Assembly: GCA_046349395.1 (NCBI GenBank)
Contig: JAXMCK010000007.1
Location: 310,001 to 374,000 of the forward strand
Source of the DNA: JAXMCK01 sp046349395
GTDB taxonomy: Bacteria; Pseudomonadota; Alphaproteobacteria; Geminicoccales; Geminicoccaceae
Length of the DNA: 64,000 bases
Reading direction: 5' to 3'
Shown here piece after piece: positions 56,034-64,000 of this stretch (position 1 is the first letter of the stretch; each line of letters starts with the position of its first letter). The notes under the pieces were generated by a model. The model had not been told where the DNA came from. It ran no database searches and saw only the letters and a list, made by a program, of their open reading frames with translations. The translations under genes were made by a program, and so were the position numbers.

Positions 56034-57089
56034 TCACGGACCCGAGGTCGACGAGCCCTTGTTGCTGGGCGCCACGATCGCGCAAAGCGCCTTGTTCGCC
56101 GCGGGCGATACGCAGCTCGGATTGCCGATCGCCGGGCCGCCCGTCTTCGCCCAGCCGCTCCAGGTCGACCCGTTGTAGGCGTTCACGTAGAGCGCGTTGT
56201 CGAGATTGGCGCCGATGGCACCGCAGATGAGTGTGCCGGCCGCCGGGTTGGTGCACCGGGCCTCAGACTGGCTGATGCCGCCGATATTGACCCACCCGGT
56301 CCACCCCAGGAGCCGCCAGGAGCCGCCGTCGAACTTGTTCACATAGATGGCGGACTCGGTCCCGCGGGCGAAGCAGGCGACCTTGCCGGTCTGGCCGAGG
56401 CCCGTGCAGGTCGGTGGCGTGTTGGCGGTACCGGACAGGTTCAGGACGGAAGTCCACGCCGTGCCGGTGTACCTGACGGCCGCCACGTTGCTGGCGTTAG
56501 CGAGAACGACGGTGCAGATCACGCCGCCATTGCCGTCGCCCGCACAGCCCGGTGCCGTCACGGTCGAGAAGCTGGTCGAGGCCGCAACCGAGCTGAAGGC
56601 ACCCCATGTCGTCCCGTTGAAGGCACTCGCCGTCAGCCCACCGGTCGAGCTCCGCGCGGTGCACAGCACCTTCCCGGCAGCGAAGGAAGCACAGCTCGGT
56701 CCCGAGGCCAGCGTGCCGCCGACGACCGTGAGGGCACTCCACGCCGTGCCGTTGTAGCGGGTATAGGCGAGCTTGCTGTTGGCGTCCCTCACCCCGCAGA
56801 CGACCCCGCCCGAACCATCCGCCGTGCAGCTGGGACTGGAGCCGACCACGCCGGCGAGGGCGGTCCAGCCACTCCAGGCCCCGGTACCCTTGCTGTTCAC
56901 CACCAGTGTGTTGGCGAAGCCGCGCGCTGCGCAGACGACCGTGTTGGTGGCCGGCGAGGCGCAGGACTGATCGCCGATGATGGTCGTCGTGCCTTGCGTC
57001 GTCAGGGACGACCACGCCGCCTCGGCACCCGAGCTGGCACTCATCCAAAGCGCCACGCCGACGACTGCGGTCGGCCAGATCGATCTCAT
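56034..57089 (-). CDS. Secreted seven-repeat beta-propeller, PLL-lectin-like
   Basis: This 351-residue exported protein has a signal peptide (1-24, ending AEA). The rest is about seven repeats of 42-48 residues. Each has a Cys near the start (pSC), a second Cys in a strand (vvCaaR, vvCgvR, vlCtaR, viCtvv, vaCfaR, liCgai, alCaiv) and a W in the aromatic turn (gt.WsgW). This matches the seven-bladed PLL/fucose-lectin propeller layout with a likely disulfide per blade. Composition is Ser/Thr/Gly/Asn-rich, unlike its neighbours. Glycan binding outside the cell is inference. The start is ATG 57089 with GGGAGGA upstream. Confidence 0.75.
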   Translation of the reverse strand: MRSIWPTAVVGVALWMSASSGAEAAWSSLTTQGTTTIIGDQSCASPATNTVVCAARGFANTLVVNSKGTGAWSGWTALAGVVGSSPSCTADGSGGVVCGVRDANSKLAYTRYNGTAWSALTVVGGTLASGPSCASFAAGKVLCTARSSTGGLTASAFNGTTWGAFSSVAASTSFSTVTAPGCAGDGNGGVICTVVLANASNVAAVRYTGTAWTSVLNLSGTANTPPTCTGLGQTGKVACFARGTESAIYVNKFDGGSWRLLGWTGWVNIGGISQSEARCTNPAAGTLICGAIGANLDNALYVNAYNGSTWSGWAKTGGPAIGNPSCVSPAANKALCAIVAPSNKGSSTSGP

Positions 57090-57404
57090 TGCACCATCCT
57101 CCCCCACCGCCCCCTGCGGGCGACTGCCGTTGACGGCTCGTTCAACGTGCGCGGCAGACGGCGCCGAGACTGTGGTAACCATCACAAGCCACCCGACACG
57201 CACGTAACGCGATATAGATTTCTTGTAGACTGTCACGCATGCGCCACAAGTGGCATCCATAATCGAGGCGTCGGGCTAACAGAGAATTAACCCGCATTGT
57301 TTCCGATCCCGCGCGAGGTGCCTCCGCTCTCGCCGTTCGCGCCGGGCACCGATCCAGGGCCCGGCCACCCGCGTACCGCGATCGTCCTTGACGCGAGCGC
57401 AGCG
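57090..57404. other. Divergent intergenic region
   Basis: About 315 bases separate two divergently read genes. The part at 57180-57300 is richer in A and T than its surroundings (ACGCGATATAGATTTC, AACAGAGAATTAACCC) and probably holds promoters. No operator or RNA is recognised. The following gene may begin as early as 57297. Confidence 0.4.
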
Positions 57405-58337
57405 GTGACATCGCCATCAACCCCCTACCGAGGTGCGTCGGTCGCTCTCGGCAGCATGCACGGCAAAGAGCGCGCCATCGCGGCGCCGCTGCGGCGCGCC
57501 TTGGGCGCCAGCCTCATCGTGCCGTCCGGGATCGATACCGACGCCTACGGGACCTTCACCGGCGAGGTCGAGCGGTACGGCACCATGCTGGAGGCGGCCC
57601 GCGCCAAGGCGCGGCTCGCCATGGCGGCCACCGGCCTACCGCTCGGCATCGCCAGCGAGGGCAGCTACGGACCCCATCCCTACCTCCCACTCGTCGCCGG
57701 CGGCACCGAACTGGTCCTCTTCATCGACGACATCCGAGGCCTGGAGATCCGCGAAGCCCTCGTGGTGAAGCGAACGAACTTCGACAGCCAGGTCTGCGCG
57801 CCCGGCGACGACATCGAGGGCTTCCTGACGCGCGCCCGCTTCCCGACTCACGCGCTCGTCGTCCAGCCGCACGTCCCGATCGAAAGCAGGAACCTGATCG
57901 AGGCGGCCCTCTCGGCCGCCCCGCAGACGCTCCTCACGCCGGCGACGGCCCGGCACCCGGTCCTGTTCAAGGGCGTTCGCGACCGGAGCCATCTCCTCCA
58001 GGCGATCGAGACCGCCGCCACCCTTTCATTCGACGGCAAGGCACGTCTCGTCACCGACATGCGCGCGCATCTCAATCCGACCCGCATGGCGATGATCCGG
58101 ACCGCCGCCACCCGCCTCGCCCGCCGCATCGCCTGCCTCTGTCCGGCCTGCGCCACGCCCGGCTTCGGCCTGGTCGACGTCGCCCGCGGCCTGCCCTGCG
58201 CCGACTGCGGAGAGCCCACATCACGACTGATCGCCGAGATCCACCGCTGCTCGGTCTGTAGCTTCGACAGGCAGGTGCCGCTGCGTCATGCCCCGCAGAC
58301 CGCAGACCCGAGCTACTGCGACCGCTGCAACCCATAG
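57405..58337 (+). CDS. Conserved Cys-rich protein of unknown function
   Basis: About 310 residues. The N-terminal half has the pattern LGSMHGKERAIAAPLRRALG, IDTDAYGTFTGEV, LEAARAKARLAM and LGIASEGSYGPHP, which I associate with an uncharacterised bacterial family (possibly DUF6671). The C-terminal end carries four CxxC pairs (CLCPAC, CADC, CSVC, CDRC), a zinc-ribbon-like unit. The start is unsure: GTG at 57405 sits near the conserved region, TTG at 57297 is possible. It stands alone. Confidence 0.7.
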   Translation: MTSPSTPYRGASVALGSMHGKERAIAAPLRRALGASLIVPSGIDTDAYGTFTGEVERYGTMLEAARAKARLAMAATGLPLGIASEGSYGPHPYLPLVAGGTELVLFIDDIRGLEIREALVVKRTNFDSQVCAPGDDIEGFLTRARFPTHALVVQPHVPIESRNLIEAALSAAPQTLLTPATARHPVLFKGVRDRSHLLQAIETAATLSFDGKARLVTDMRAHLNPTRMAMIRTAATRLARRIACLCPACATPGFGLVDVARGLPCADCGEPTSRLIAEIHRCSVCSFDRQVPLRHAPQTADPSYCDRCNP

Positions 58338-58969
58338 GGTTTGTCTGTCAGGCTGCGACAACCGTTGGTGCGCCAATGTCAGGCAGAATTAAAGACATCG
58401 ATGGTGGAGATCGTACAGTTTCCTCTACGCTCGTTCAGCATTTGCGAGTTCCGCTAGTGAGAAAGAAGCCGAACATTTGTTGTCGTGAACTAGACACTGA
58501 TTTCCGCTATCGCAGTTATTGTTATCATCCAACCAGCATGATTTGATTGTCCGAAACTTTCATCTGTAAGTTATGTCGACAGTCTACGGAACCGTTGCGA
58601 TCCGGACTCGTTCGTACGACAGGGTAAACCCTGAGGGAGCGCTGCAGATGGCGCGGCTTGGACCGCAGTTCGCGGGCGTCGCATGTCGCTGCTTCAGGGA
58701 AACGCAGCCGGTCGGTAGGGTCTAGGCCGAAACGACATGCACGGACTGACCCACGCATTGGCCCATGTCCATCTCGGTCCAGCCGCTGGCGATGGCGAGA
58801 TCGAGGTTGCGATCGCGCGCCTGCAGCGGCGGATGCTGACCCGCAGGGCGACCGTACGCGATATTCGTGCGCTGGCCCACTTGCAGGCGCTTCGCACCAC
58901 GAGGGGCACGACGAGGCTTCGCCGCCCTCGCGGATAGTCGCATCAATTCCTGCAGCGAGAGCGACGACC
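58338..58969. other. Region without convincing genes, partly A+T-rich
   Basis: The first part, about 58370-58610, is clearly richer in A and T than the rest of the window (for example GTTATTGTTATCATCCAACC) and has no supported gene. The second part has short frames on both strands with composition unlike neighbouring proteins. It may be decayed or acquired DNA, or a regulatory region. Confidence 0.4.
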
Positions 58970-59164
58970 GTGGACCCGAGCACGGCATCGAGCCGATCCG
59001 CCGCTGAATCGGAAGCTACCCCACGCTCCCTCGGCACAAAGAAGCCTGGCGGTCAGAGGCTGCAACTCTCCAAGGATGTCCGGGCGTGGATACGCGCCGG
59101 CGCCCTGTTCGCACTCGTGCTGATCGGCCTCGCCTCGTGCACGGTGCTTGCCTTCAGCCTTTGA
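58970..59164 (+). CDS. Possible small single-TM protein
   Basis: A 64-residue frame starting at GTG. Residues 1-40 are polar and basic. Residues 46-62 form a hydrophobic span (GALFALVLIGLASCTVL) ending the protein, giving a tail-anchored look. There is no clear Shine-Dalgarno sequence and no family. Support is weak and rests on the membrane segment alone. The 276 bases after it (59165-59440) hold nothing I can support. Confidence 0.3.
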   Translation: MDPSTASSRSAAESEATPRSLGTKKPGGQRLQLSKDVRAWIRAGALFALVLIGLASCTVLAFSL

Positions 59165-59440
59165 GGTGCAGCTAGTCCGGCAACCAACAGGGTCATGCAC
59201 GGTGTGATCTGCCGACAGTTGCCCCTCTACTCCACCGACCCGGCATGTGCCGAGCCTGGTTCTTGGACCAGCCGCATTCGGTGCGGTTGATCCCCCAACG
59301 GCACTTGGCCGCCCGCTCGGCCACCCTCTTTTCCTCTCGCCCCCGATCAGGGCAACACTCGCTCGCGGCTACGCCTCTCCCGCCCTCGGACGCTAGACAA
59401 GTCACCCTGGCAGTACTTGACGGCACGACGGAGTAGGATT

Positions 59441-60157
59441 ATGCTCCTTTCCATGGACGACCTGCCCTATCGCCTCGACCCCGAGTTCCGCGCCGGCCGC
59501 AACAAGCGCCGGTTCGTGCGTCTGCTGGCGTTGGGGGCCTCGGCGGCAAAAGCCGCGGCGAAGCTCAAGATCTCGGATGCCGAGCTCGACGCCTTCACCG
59601 CCGATCCGGACCTGCCGGACATGGTCGAGGCCTATCGCGAGATGTACGGCCGGCCCGAGGAGGAGGTCCTTCAGCGGCTGCGCGAGGTGGCGATCCAGGT
59701 TCTGCTCGAGTCGGTCGAGGAACGCGATCCCAAGGTCTGTGCCTGGTTCTTCCGCGAGCTGCAGCGCGGCCGCAATCCCTGCGTCACGCTGGCGAAGTCC
59801 GTCATGCGCGCCCAGGAACGCGCCCAACGCGAGGCTGCGGAAGCCGAAGCACCGAAGCCGCCGCCGAAAGTGAAGCGGGTACTCTACCCGCCGCGCGCCT
59901 ACGACGACATCGAAGCGCTCCGCCACCGCATCACCGTCCGCCTCCGCGACCAGATCATCGTCGAGGCGCAGGCCAAGGCGCGGGAGGAAGCCGAGGCCCA
60001 CGCGGCCGCAGGCGAGCCGCCGGCGCCGCGCCCTACTCCGACACCGCCGCCGGCCCTGACGCGCCGGCTGGAGACACAAGCCGAGCGCGACATCCGACGC
60101 GTGACGGCGAAGCTCCTCGGCAAACGCATCCGCGTCCGCGACCTCGACAGTTCCTGA
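59441..60157 (+). CDS. HTH-like protein of unknown function
   Basis: A 238-residue cytosolic protein. Residues 20-65 (RFVRLLALGASAAKAAAKLKISDAELDAF) look like a helix-turn-helix of the kind seen in terminase small subunits and resolvase-like proteins. A helical middle follows, then a Pro/Ala/Glu-rich linker (140-215) and a basic C-terminus. No phage genes are nearby, so a terminase role is unlikely. GGAG lies 8 bases before ATG 59441. Confidence 0.6.
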   Translation: MLLSMDDLPYRLDPEFRAGRNKRRFVRLLALGASAAKAAAKLKISDAELDAFTADPDLPDMVEAYREMYGRPEEEVLQRLREVAIQVLLESVEERDPKVCAWFFRELQRGRNPCVTLAKSVMRAQERAQREAAEAEAPKPPPKVKRVLYPPRAYDDIEALRHRITVRLRDQIIVEAQAKAREEAEAHAAAGEPPAPRPTPTPPPALTRRLETQAERDIRRVTAKLLGKRIRVRDLDSS

Positions 60158-60293
60158 GCGGTCGATCGACCGTCGATCCGCGACAAACGCCAACCTTCAG
60201 CCGATCGCCGTTCTCCGACCAGCCCCCAGCCGATCCAAGGCTGCCCGGGGCCGACACCGATTCCGCTCTTCCTCAGCTGATCCGTGGGGGTCC

Positions 60294-60316
60294 GGGGGAG
60301 CGCGGTGCGCTTCCCC
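60294..60316. terminator. Hairpin between convergent genes
   Basis: GGGGGAGCGC and GCGCTTCCCC pair over 10 bases with one G-T pair around a 3-base loop, just before the end of the minus-strand RraA-like gene. A terminator is likely for that gene and perhaps for the HTH-like gene. Confidence 0.5.
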
Positions 60317-60324
60317 GGCTTCGC

Positions 60325-60993
60325 CTACAGGACCCCGAAGCTCTCGAACACGTCACGCAGGCTGCGGCCGGCGAGGAGCTGGTCGCGGGTGTCGTTCTCG
60401 GCGGTTACTTTTTCCATGGCCTTGGCGAAGACCTCGGCGGCGGCGTCCTTCGGCACGACGACCACGCCGTCGACGTCGCCGAAGACGTAGTCGCCGGCGG
60501 CGAGCTCGACTCCGGCGCAGACGATGCGGCAGTCCTTTTCCATCATCTTGCCGCGGCCCTTGCTGTCGAGGGGGCCGATGCCGCCGTGGAAGCAGGGGAA
60601 GCGCATCTCGCGGATGCGGCGGACGTCGCGGACGAGGCCGTCGGTGACGCAGCCGACGGCCCCGCGGACCTGGGAGGCGGTCGTGAGCAGCTCGCCCCAG
60701 GGGGCGATGCGGTCGGTGGGACCGCCGCAACCGAAGACGGCGACGTCGCCCGGCTGGAGATCGTCGATAAGGGCGATCTCGATCTCGTAGGGGTTCTCGT
60801 CCGGGGCCACCTCGTAGCGCGGCATATAGAGGCCGGTGCGGGCGCGGCCGAAGAGGACGAGGCTCTCGTCGAGCGGCCGGACGAAGGGCTTCATCGCCTG
60901 CTCGTAGAGGCCCAGTCCGTCCATGACGTCCGAGAGGACGGCCGAGTAAAGGGTCTTGACGATCGTGTCGCGGTTCACCGCCAAGTCCGCCAT
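60325..60993 (-). CDS. RraA-family aldolase/decarboxylase-like protein
   Basis: This 222-residue protein is of the RraA/HMG-aldolase family. The signature GxxxDGxxRD is seen at 114-123 (GCVTDGLVRD), supplying the Arg and Asp that bind keto acid and metal. Family enzymes cleave 4-hydroxy-4-methyl-2-oxoglutarate or decarboxylate oxaloacetate; related RraA proteins bind RNase E. The full signature favours an enzyme. It lies 82 bases downstream of the nitrile hydratase genes on the same strand and might be co-transcribed. Confidence 0.85.
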   Translation of the reverse strand: MADLAVNRDTIVKTLYSAVLSDVMDGLGLYEQAMKPFVRPLDESLVLFGRARTGLYMPRYEVAPDENPYEIEIALIDDLQPGDVAVFGCGGPTDRIAPWGELLTTASQVRGAVGCVTDGLVRDVRRIREMRFPCFHGGIGPLDSKGRGKMMEKDCRIVCAGVELAAGDYVFGDVDGVVVVPKDAAAEVFAKAMEKVTAENDTRDQLLAGRSLRDVFESFGVL

Positions 60994-61075
60994 GGGCTGT
61001 CCCCCTGATTCTGTGTGGATCGACGCTAGCGCCCCGAAGGCCGTCCGTCATCCCGGCGAAGGCGCATGGCCGGGC

Positions 61076-61735
61076 TCACGCGCGTCGGAGGTGCGGCTCC
61101 CAGATGTCGAGCCGGACGGTGTCGTTCGGGTGCCCCTCGTCACCCCAAAGCTCGCGGGCGGTGAAGCGGACCGTATAGAGGTGGCGGGGCTGCTCGCCCT
61201 TGCCCTCGGCGTTGGTATCCGGAAAGACGTGCGCCCCGTGCCAGCGCTCGACGGTGCCGCTGCGCCCGCGGGCGTAGCGCGGCAGGCGGGTGTGCCCGCG
61301 TCCGTTGGGGTTGCCGGTCAGCACCGCGTCGCCCGGCTGGAACGCAGGCGGGGTGCTGACCTCGCGCTGGTAGGACCGCCGCGTCCGCAGCTCGTGCGCC
61401 ACCGCGTGTCCGGGCAGCGGCGGCGTCCTCCGCCTGGAGCCCCGTGCCGGGCTGCCGTCGGCGAGTTCGGCGGGGGTGATCAGGTGGTGGCGCAGGAGGA
61501 GCTGGACCAGCGAGCGGTACCACCGCTCGTAGTAGGTGGAGCGCAGATAGGCCGGCCCGGGGATGCGCTCGATCTCGTGCCGGTCCTCGTCGATCGACCA
61601 GGCACCCCAGGCGGCGGCCGCCATGGTCAGGGCGAAGACGCGGGTCTCCCAGGCGGCGTGGAAGGCATGGCCGCCGCCCCTCGGATCGACCGAGCCCAGG
61701 CCGTGCAGCCCGCCCATGTCGTGGACGCCGTTCAT
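61076..61735 (-). CDS. Nitrile hydratase subunit beta
   Basis: This 219-residue partner of the alpha subunit forms the heterodimer that hydrates nitriles to amides. Typical marks are the N-terminal MNGVHDMGGLHGLG, YLRSTYYERWYRSLVQLLL and the C-terminal SH3-like domain with FQPGDAVLTGNPNGRGHTRLPRYARGRSG. The ATG overlaps the alpha stop by 4 bases, so the two are made in an equal ratio. The open frame upstream runs through the alpha gene. Confidence 0.94.
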   Translation of the reverse strand: MNGVHDMGGLHGLGSVDPRGGGHAFHAAWETRVFALTMAAAAWGAWSIDEDRHEIERIPGPAYLRSTYYERWYRSLVQLLLRHHLITPAELADGSPARGSRRRTPPLPGHAVAHELRTRRSYQREVSTPPAFQPGDAVLTGNPNGRGHTRLPRYARGRSGTVERWHGAHVFPDTNAEGKGEQPRHLYTVRFTARELWGDEGHPNDTVRLDIWEPHLRRA

Positions 61736-62355
61736 GCCAGCGCCCCCGGTGTCTTCACGACGGCCGTGCCCACCATCGAGTCGCGCGTCACCAGGGCCGC
61801 CAGCTGCTCCTCGCTCAGCGCCTCGGTGCCGGGCGGCCGCTCGGGCAGGACGAGGTAGCGGATCTCGGCCGTCGAATCCCACACCCGCACCTCGACCTCG
61901 TCCGGGAGATGCAGGCCGAAGCGCTTCAGCACGCCGCGCGGGTCGATCACCGCCTCGGACCGGTAGGCGGCGGACTTGTACCAGGCGGGCGGCAGGCCCA
62001 GCACCGGCCAGGGGTAGCAGGAGCAGAGCGTGCAGGTGACGAGGTTGTGCACCGCGGGCGTGTTCTCGACGACGACCATGTGCTCACCCTGCACGCCGCC
62101 ATAGCCCAGCTCGGCGATGGCGGCCGTCGCGTCCTGCCGCAGCCGCTCCAGATAGTCGGGATCGACCCATGCCCTGGCGACCACGCGGGCACCGTTGCGG
62201 GGGCCGATCTGGTGCTCGTAGGCATCGACGATGGCGTCGAGGGCGGCGGCGTCGACCAACCCCTTCTCGATCAGCAGGGACTCCAAGGCCTTCACCCGCA
62301 ACTCGATGTCGCTGGGGACGTCCTGCTCGTGGCGGTGATGATCGTGCGCGCTCAT
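61732..62355 (-). CDS. Nitrile hydratase subunit alpha, cobalt type
   Basis: This 207-residue metal-binding subunit has the claw-setting motif C108-T-L-C111-S-C113-Y in VTCTLCSCYPW. Thr between the first two Cys marks the Co(III) type (iron enzymes have Ser). C111 and C113 are normally oxidised to sulfinic and sulfenic acids. The His-rich N-terminus HDHHRH is unusual. Gene order is alpha-beta. A small activator gene normally needed for cobalt insertion is not adjacent. The start at 62355 is the ATG before SAHDHH. Confidence 0.94.
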   Translation of the reverse strand: MSAHDHHRHEQDVPSDIELRVKALESLLIEKGLVDAAALDAIVDAYEHQIGPRNGARVVARAWVDPDYLERLRQDATAAIAELGYGGVQGEHMVVVENTPAVHNLVTCTLCSCYPWPVLGLPPAWYKSAAYRSEAVIDPRGVLKRFGLHLPDEVEVRVWDSTAEIRYLVLPERPPGTEALSEEQLAALVTRDSMVGTAVVKTPGALA

Positions 62356-62395
62356 GCGGCAATGATCGGCAGTGCCCAACTCTCGTGCAAGCGCC

Positions 62396-63565
62396 TCATG
62401 CCCGGTGCGCCGCCACGCCGCGATGCAGGTCGCGCGGACTGATGTCGGCCAGCGAAGCCCAGCCGCAGAGCGCCATCACCCGGTCCAGCTCGCGTCGGTA
62501 CAGCTCCAGCACCGCCCGGACACCGGCCTCGCCGCCGACCGACAGCCCCCAGAGATGCGGCCGGCCGATCAGGCACGCCGTGACGCCCAGCGCCCGAGCC
62601 TTGGCGATGTCGACACCCCGCCGGACGCCGCCGTCGAGCAGCACGGGAATGCGGCCCTCGACGGCTTCGACGACCGCAGGTGCGGCCTCGATGGAGGGTG
62701 CCGCACCGTCGAGTTGCCGCCCGCCGTGATTGCTGACGATGACCCCGTCCACACCCTCGGCGACGGCTCGCCTCGCCTCGTCGGGATGCAGGATGCCCTT
62801 CAGCAGCAGCGGCCCGCTCCAGAGCTTGCGCAGCACGGCGACGTCCGCCCAGGACGCCGAGGGATCGAGCAGCTGCGCCATGCGCGAGGAGAGCGTGCGG
62901 ATGTCGTCGCCGCCTTCCGCACCGGCATAGTTGGCGAAGGTGACGTTGCGGTGCTCCCGCATCCGCCACAGCCACGGCACACGCAGCGCCATACCCAGTG
63001 CCGTCCGACCGGTGATGCGCGGCGGGATGCTGAACCCGTTGCGGACGTCGCGCTCCCGGTTGCCCAGCATCTGGTTGTCGATCGTGAGCACCAGAGCGTC
63101 GTAGCCGGCGGCTGCCGCCCGCTCGGTCATGCTGTGGGTGAGGCCGCGGTCGGTGTAGACGAAGACCTGCATCCAGCGCGGGCCGACACCCGTCGCGGCC
63201 AGGGCCTCCAGGGTGCAGGTCGAGCCGTGGCTGAGGCAGTAGACGGTGCCGGCGGCGGCGGCCGCACGGGCCGTCGCCAGCTCGCCCTCGGGCCAGAAGA
63301 GCCCGGCGAGACCGGTCGGCCCCACGAGCAGCGGCATCGAGAGACGCTTACCGAACAACTCGACTGACAGGTCGCGCTGGCCCGCCCCCTCCAGCGGCCG
63401 CGGCAGCAGCTCGATGTCGCCGAACGCCGCCTCGTTGCGGCGCAGCGTGCGCTCGTCCTCGGCGGCACCGTCGGCGAAGTCGAACACGGCCCGCGGCAGG
63501 ATGGAGCGCGCCTTGGCACGGAACGCCGCCACGCTCGTCAGGCCACGAATGGCACGTTCCGACAT
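62396..63565 (-). CDS. FMN-dependent alpha-hydroxy-acid oxidase/dehydrogenase
   Basis: This 389-residue TIM-barrel flavoenzyme has the family active-site signature SNHGGRQLDG, whose His abstracts the substrate proton. It oxidises an L-2-hydroxy acid (lactate, mandelate or glycolate) to the keto acid. PLLVGPTGLAGLFWPEGE and MQVFVYTDR are typical of the LldD/mandelate dehydrogenase branch. There is no membrane anchor. GGGGAGGG precedes the ATG at 63565. It is upstream of nitrile hydratase on the same strand with a 40-base gap; hydroxynitrile-derived hydroxy acids are a possible link. Confidence 0.9.
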   Translation of the reverse strand: MSERAIRGLTSVAAFRAKARSILPRAVFDFADGAAEDERTLRRNEAAFGDIELLPRPLEGAGQRDLSVELFGKRLSMPLLVGPTGLAGLFWPEGELATARAAAAAGTVYCLSHGSTCTLEALAATGVGPRWMQVFVYTDRGLTHSMTERAAAAGYDALVLTIDNQMLGNRERDVRNGFSIPPRITGRTALGMALRVPWLWRMREHRNVTFANYAGAEGGDDIRTLSSRMAQLLDPSASWADVAVLRKLWSGPLLLKGILHPDEARRAVAEGVDGVIVSNHGGRQLDGAAPSIEAAPAVVEAVEGRIPVLLDGGVRRGVDIAKARALGVTACLIGRPHLWGLSVGGEAGVRAVLELYRRELDRVMALCGWASLADISPRDLHRGVAAHRA

Positions 63566-63642
63566 GCTCCCTCCCCGTTTCGCCTCTTGCGGGCCGCACC
63601 TGCCCGGCGCACCGTTCCGCCCGTCGCTGCAGGGTGGGCCAA

Positions 63643-64000
63643 ATGCGGCAGGATGAAAACGCACCGCGGCGCATCGCCGTTATCGGTGCCGGTGCGGTAG
63701 GTGCCAGCATGGGCGCTCGGCTGGCGCGCCCCGGCGACGAGCTGACCCTGATCGACATCTGGGCCGAGCACGTGGCCGCCATCAACAGCGACGGCCTCGT
63801 CGCCGACGGCGTGCCCGCACCGGTCCGCGCCAGACCCAAGGCGCTGACGCCCGACGGACCCTTGCCACGCGCCGATCTCTGCCTCGTCGCGGTCGACACC
63901 AACAATACCAGGGCAGCCGCCGACACTGCCGCTCGGATCCTGGAGCCCGACGGTTTGGCGCTCACCGTCCAGAACGGGATCGGCAACTTCGAGCTTCTGG
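63643..64000 (+). CDS. Ketopantoate reductase-like protein, 3' end outside window
   Basis: The first 119 residues are visible. The N-terminal Rossmann motif IAVIGAGAVGASMGARL is typical of the ApbA/PanE family, with the later LCLVAVDTNNTRAAAD and LTVQNGIGNFE blocks. It reduces 2-dehydropantoate or a similar keto acid with NADPH. It is cut by the window edge. Confidence 0.85.
   Translation, partial: MRQDENAPRRIAVIGAGAVGASMGARLARPGDELTLIDIWAEHVAAINSDGLVADGVPAPVRARPKALTPDGPLPRADLCLVAVDTNNTRAAADTAARILEPDGLALTVQNGIGNFELL

Noticed and set aside
59441..60157. Phage terminase small subunit
   Set aside because: Only the HTH-like segment resembles it; no other phage genes are present.

Overview
The window is very GC-rich (judged by eye, not counted), densely coded on both strands, and uses GTG and TTG starts freely. 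It carries urocanase and imidazolonepropionase genes with a HutF/HutG-type histidine pathway, a UrtABCDE transporter under an apparent NtrC/sigma-54 promoter, a HisKA_2 sensor kinase and a tRNA with an encoded CCA end. Together these suggest a chromosomal segment of a metabolically versatile alphaproteobacterium, perhaps of Rhodospirillales or Geminicoccales type. That placement is inference; no marker gene in the window decides it.

Layout. 0-2.1 kb: the end of an unidentified gene and a three-haem cytochrome c. 2.2-10.3 kb: histidine utilisation, with hutI-hutH-hutG-hutU on the minus strand and hutF divergent; an IS110-family element sits between hutH and hutG. 10.4-16.0 kb: urtABCDE with an NtrC-like site and a sigma-54-like promoter, but no urease genes. 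16.1-18.5 kb: a two-TM protein and a secreted TPR protein that share a short motif. 18.5-24.1 kb: a PLP enzyme, a VOC protein, tRNA-Val(GAC), a Kef-type antiporter, a predicted aldolase and a PfkB kinase. 24.3-27.8 kb: pyruvate carboxylase. 28.6-35.7 kb: an SDR, a PotABCD-type ABC importer, a HisD-like dehydrogenase and a Zn alcohol dehydrogenase, resembling a dihydroxypropanesulfonate-type catabolic set. 35.7-37.3 kb: an orphan sensor kinase. 37.4-41.4 kb: a minus-strand run of NAD-binding dehydrogenase, enolase-superfamily enzyme, alcohol dehydrogenase and a second HutG-like hydrolase. 41.5-43.5 kb: a glutamine-synthetase-like ligase and a cysteine hydrolase. 43.5-56 kb: an accessory region of secreted and membrane proteins with four copies of one uncharacterised family. 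56-60.2 kb: a seven-repeat secreted propeller-like protein, a Cys-rich protein, a poorly coding stretch with an A+T-rich patch, and an HTH-like protein. 60.3-64 kb: an RraA-like protein, cobalt-type nitrile hydratase, an FMN 2-hydroxy-acid oxidase and the start of a ketopantoate-reductase-like gene.

The metabolic genes share a theme of scavenging nitrogen and small organic compounds: histidine, urea, nitriles, amides and polyol or sulfonate-like solutes. The least explained parts are the four-paralogue envelope region and the motif-sharing pair after urtE.
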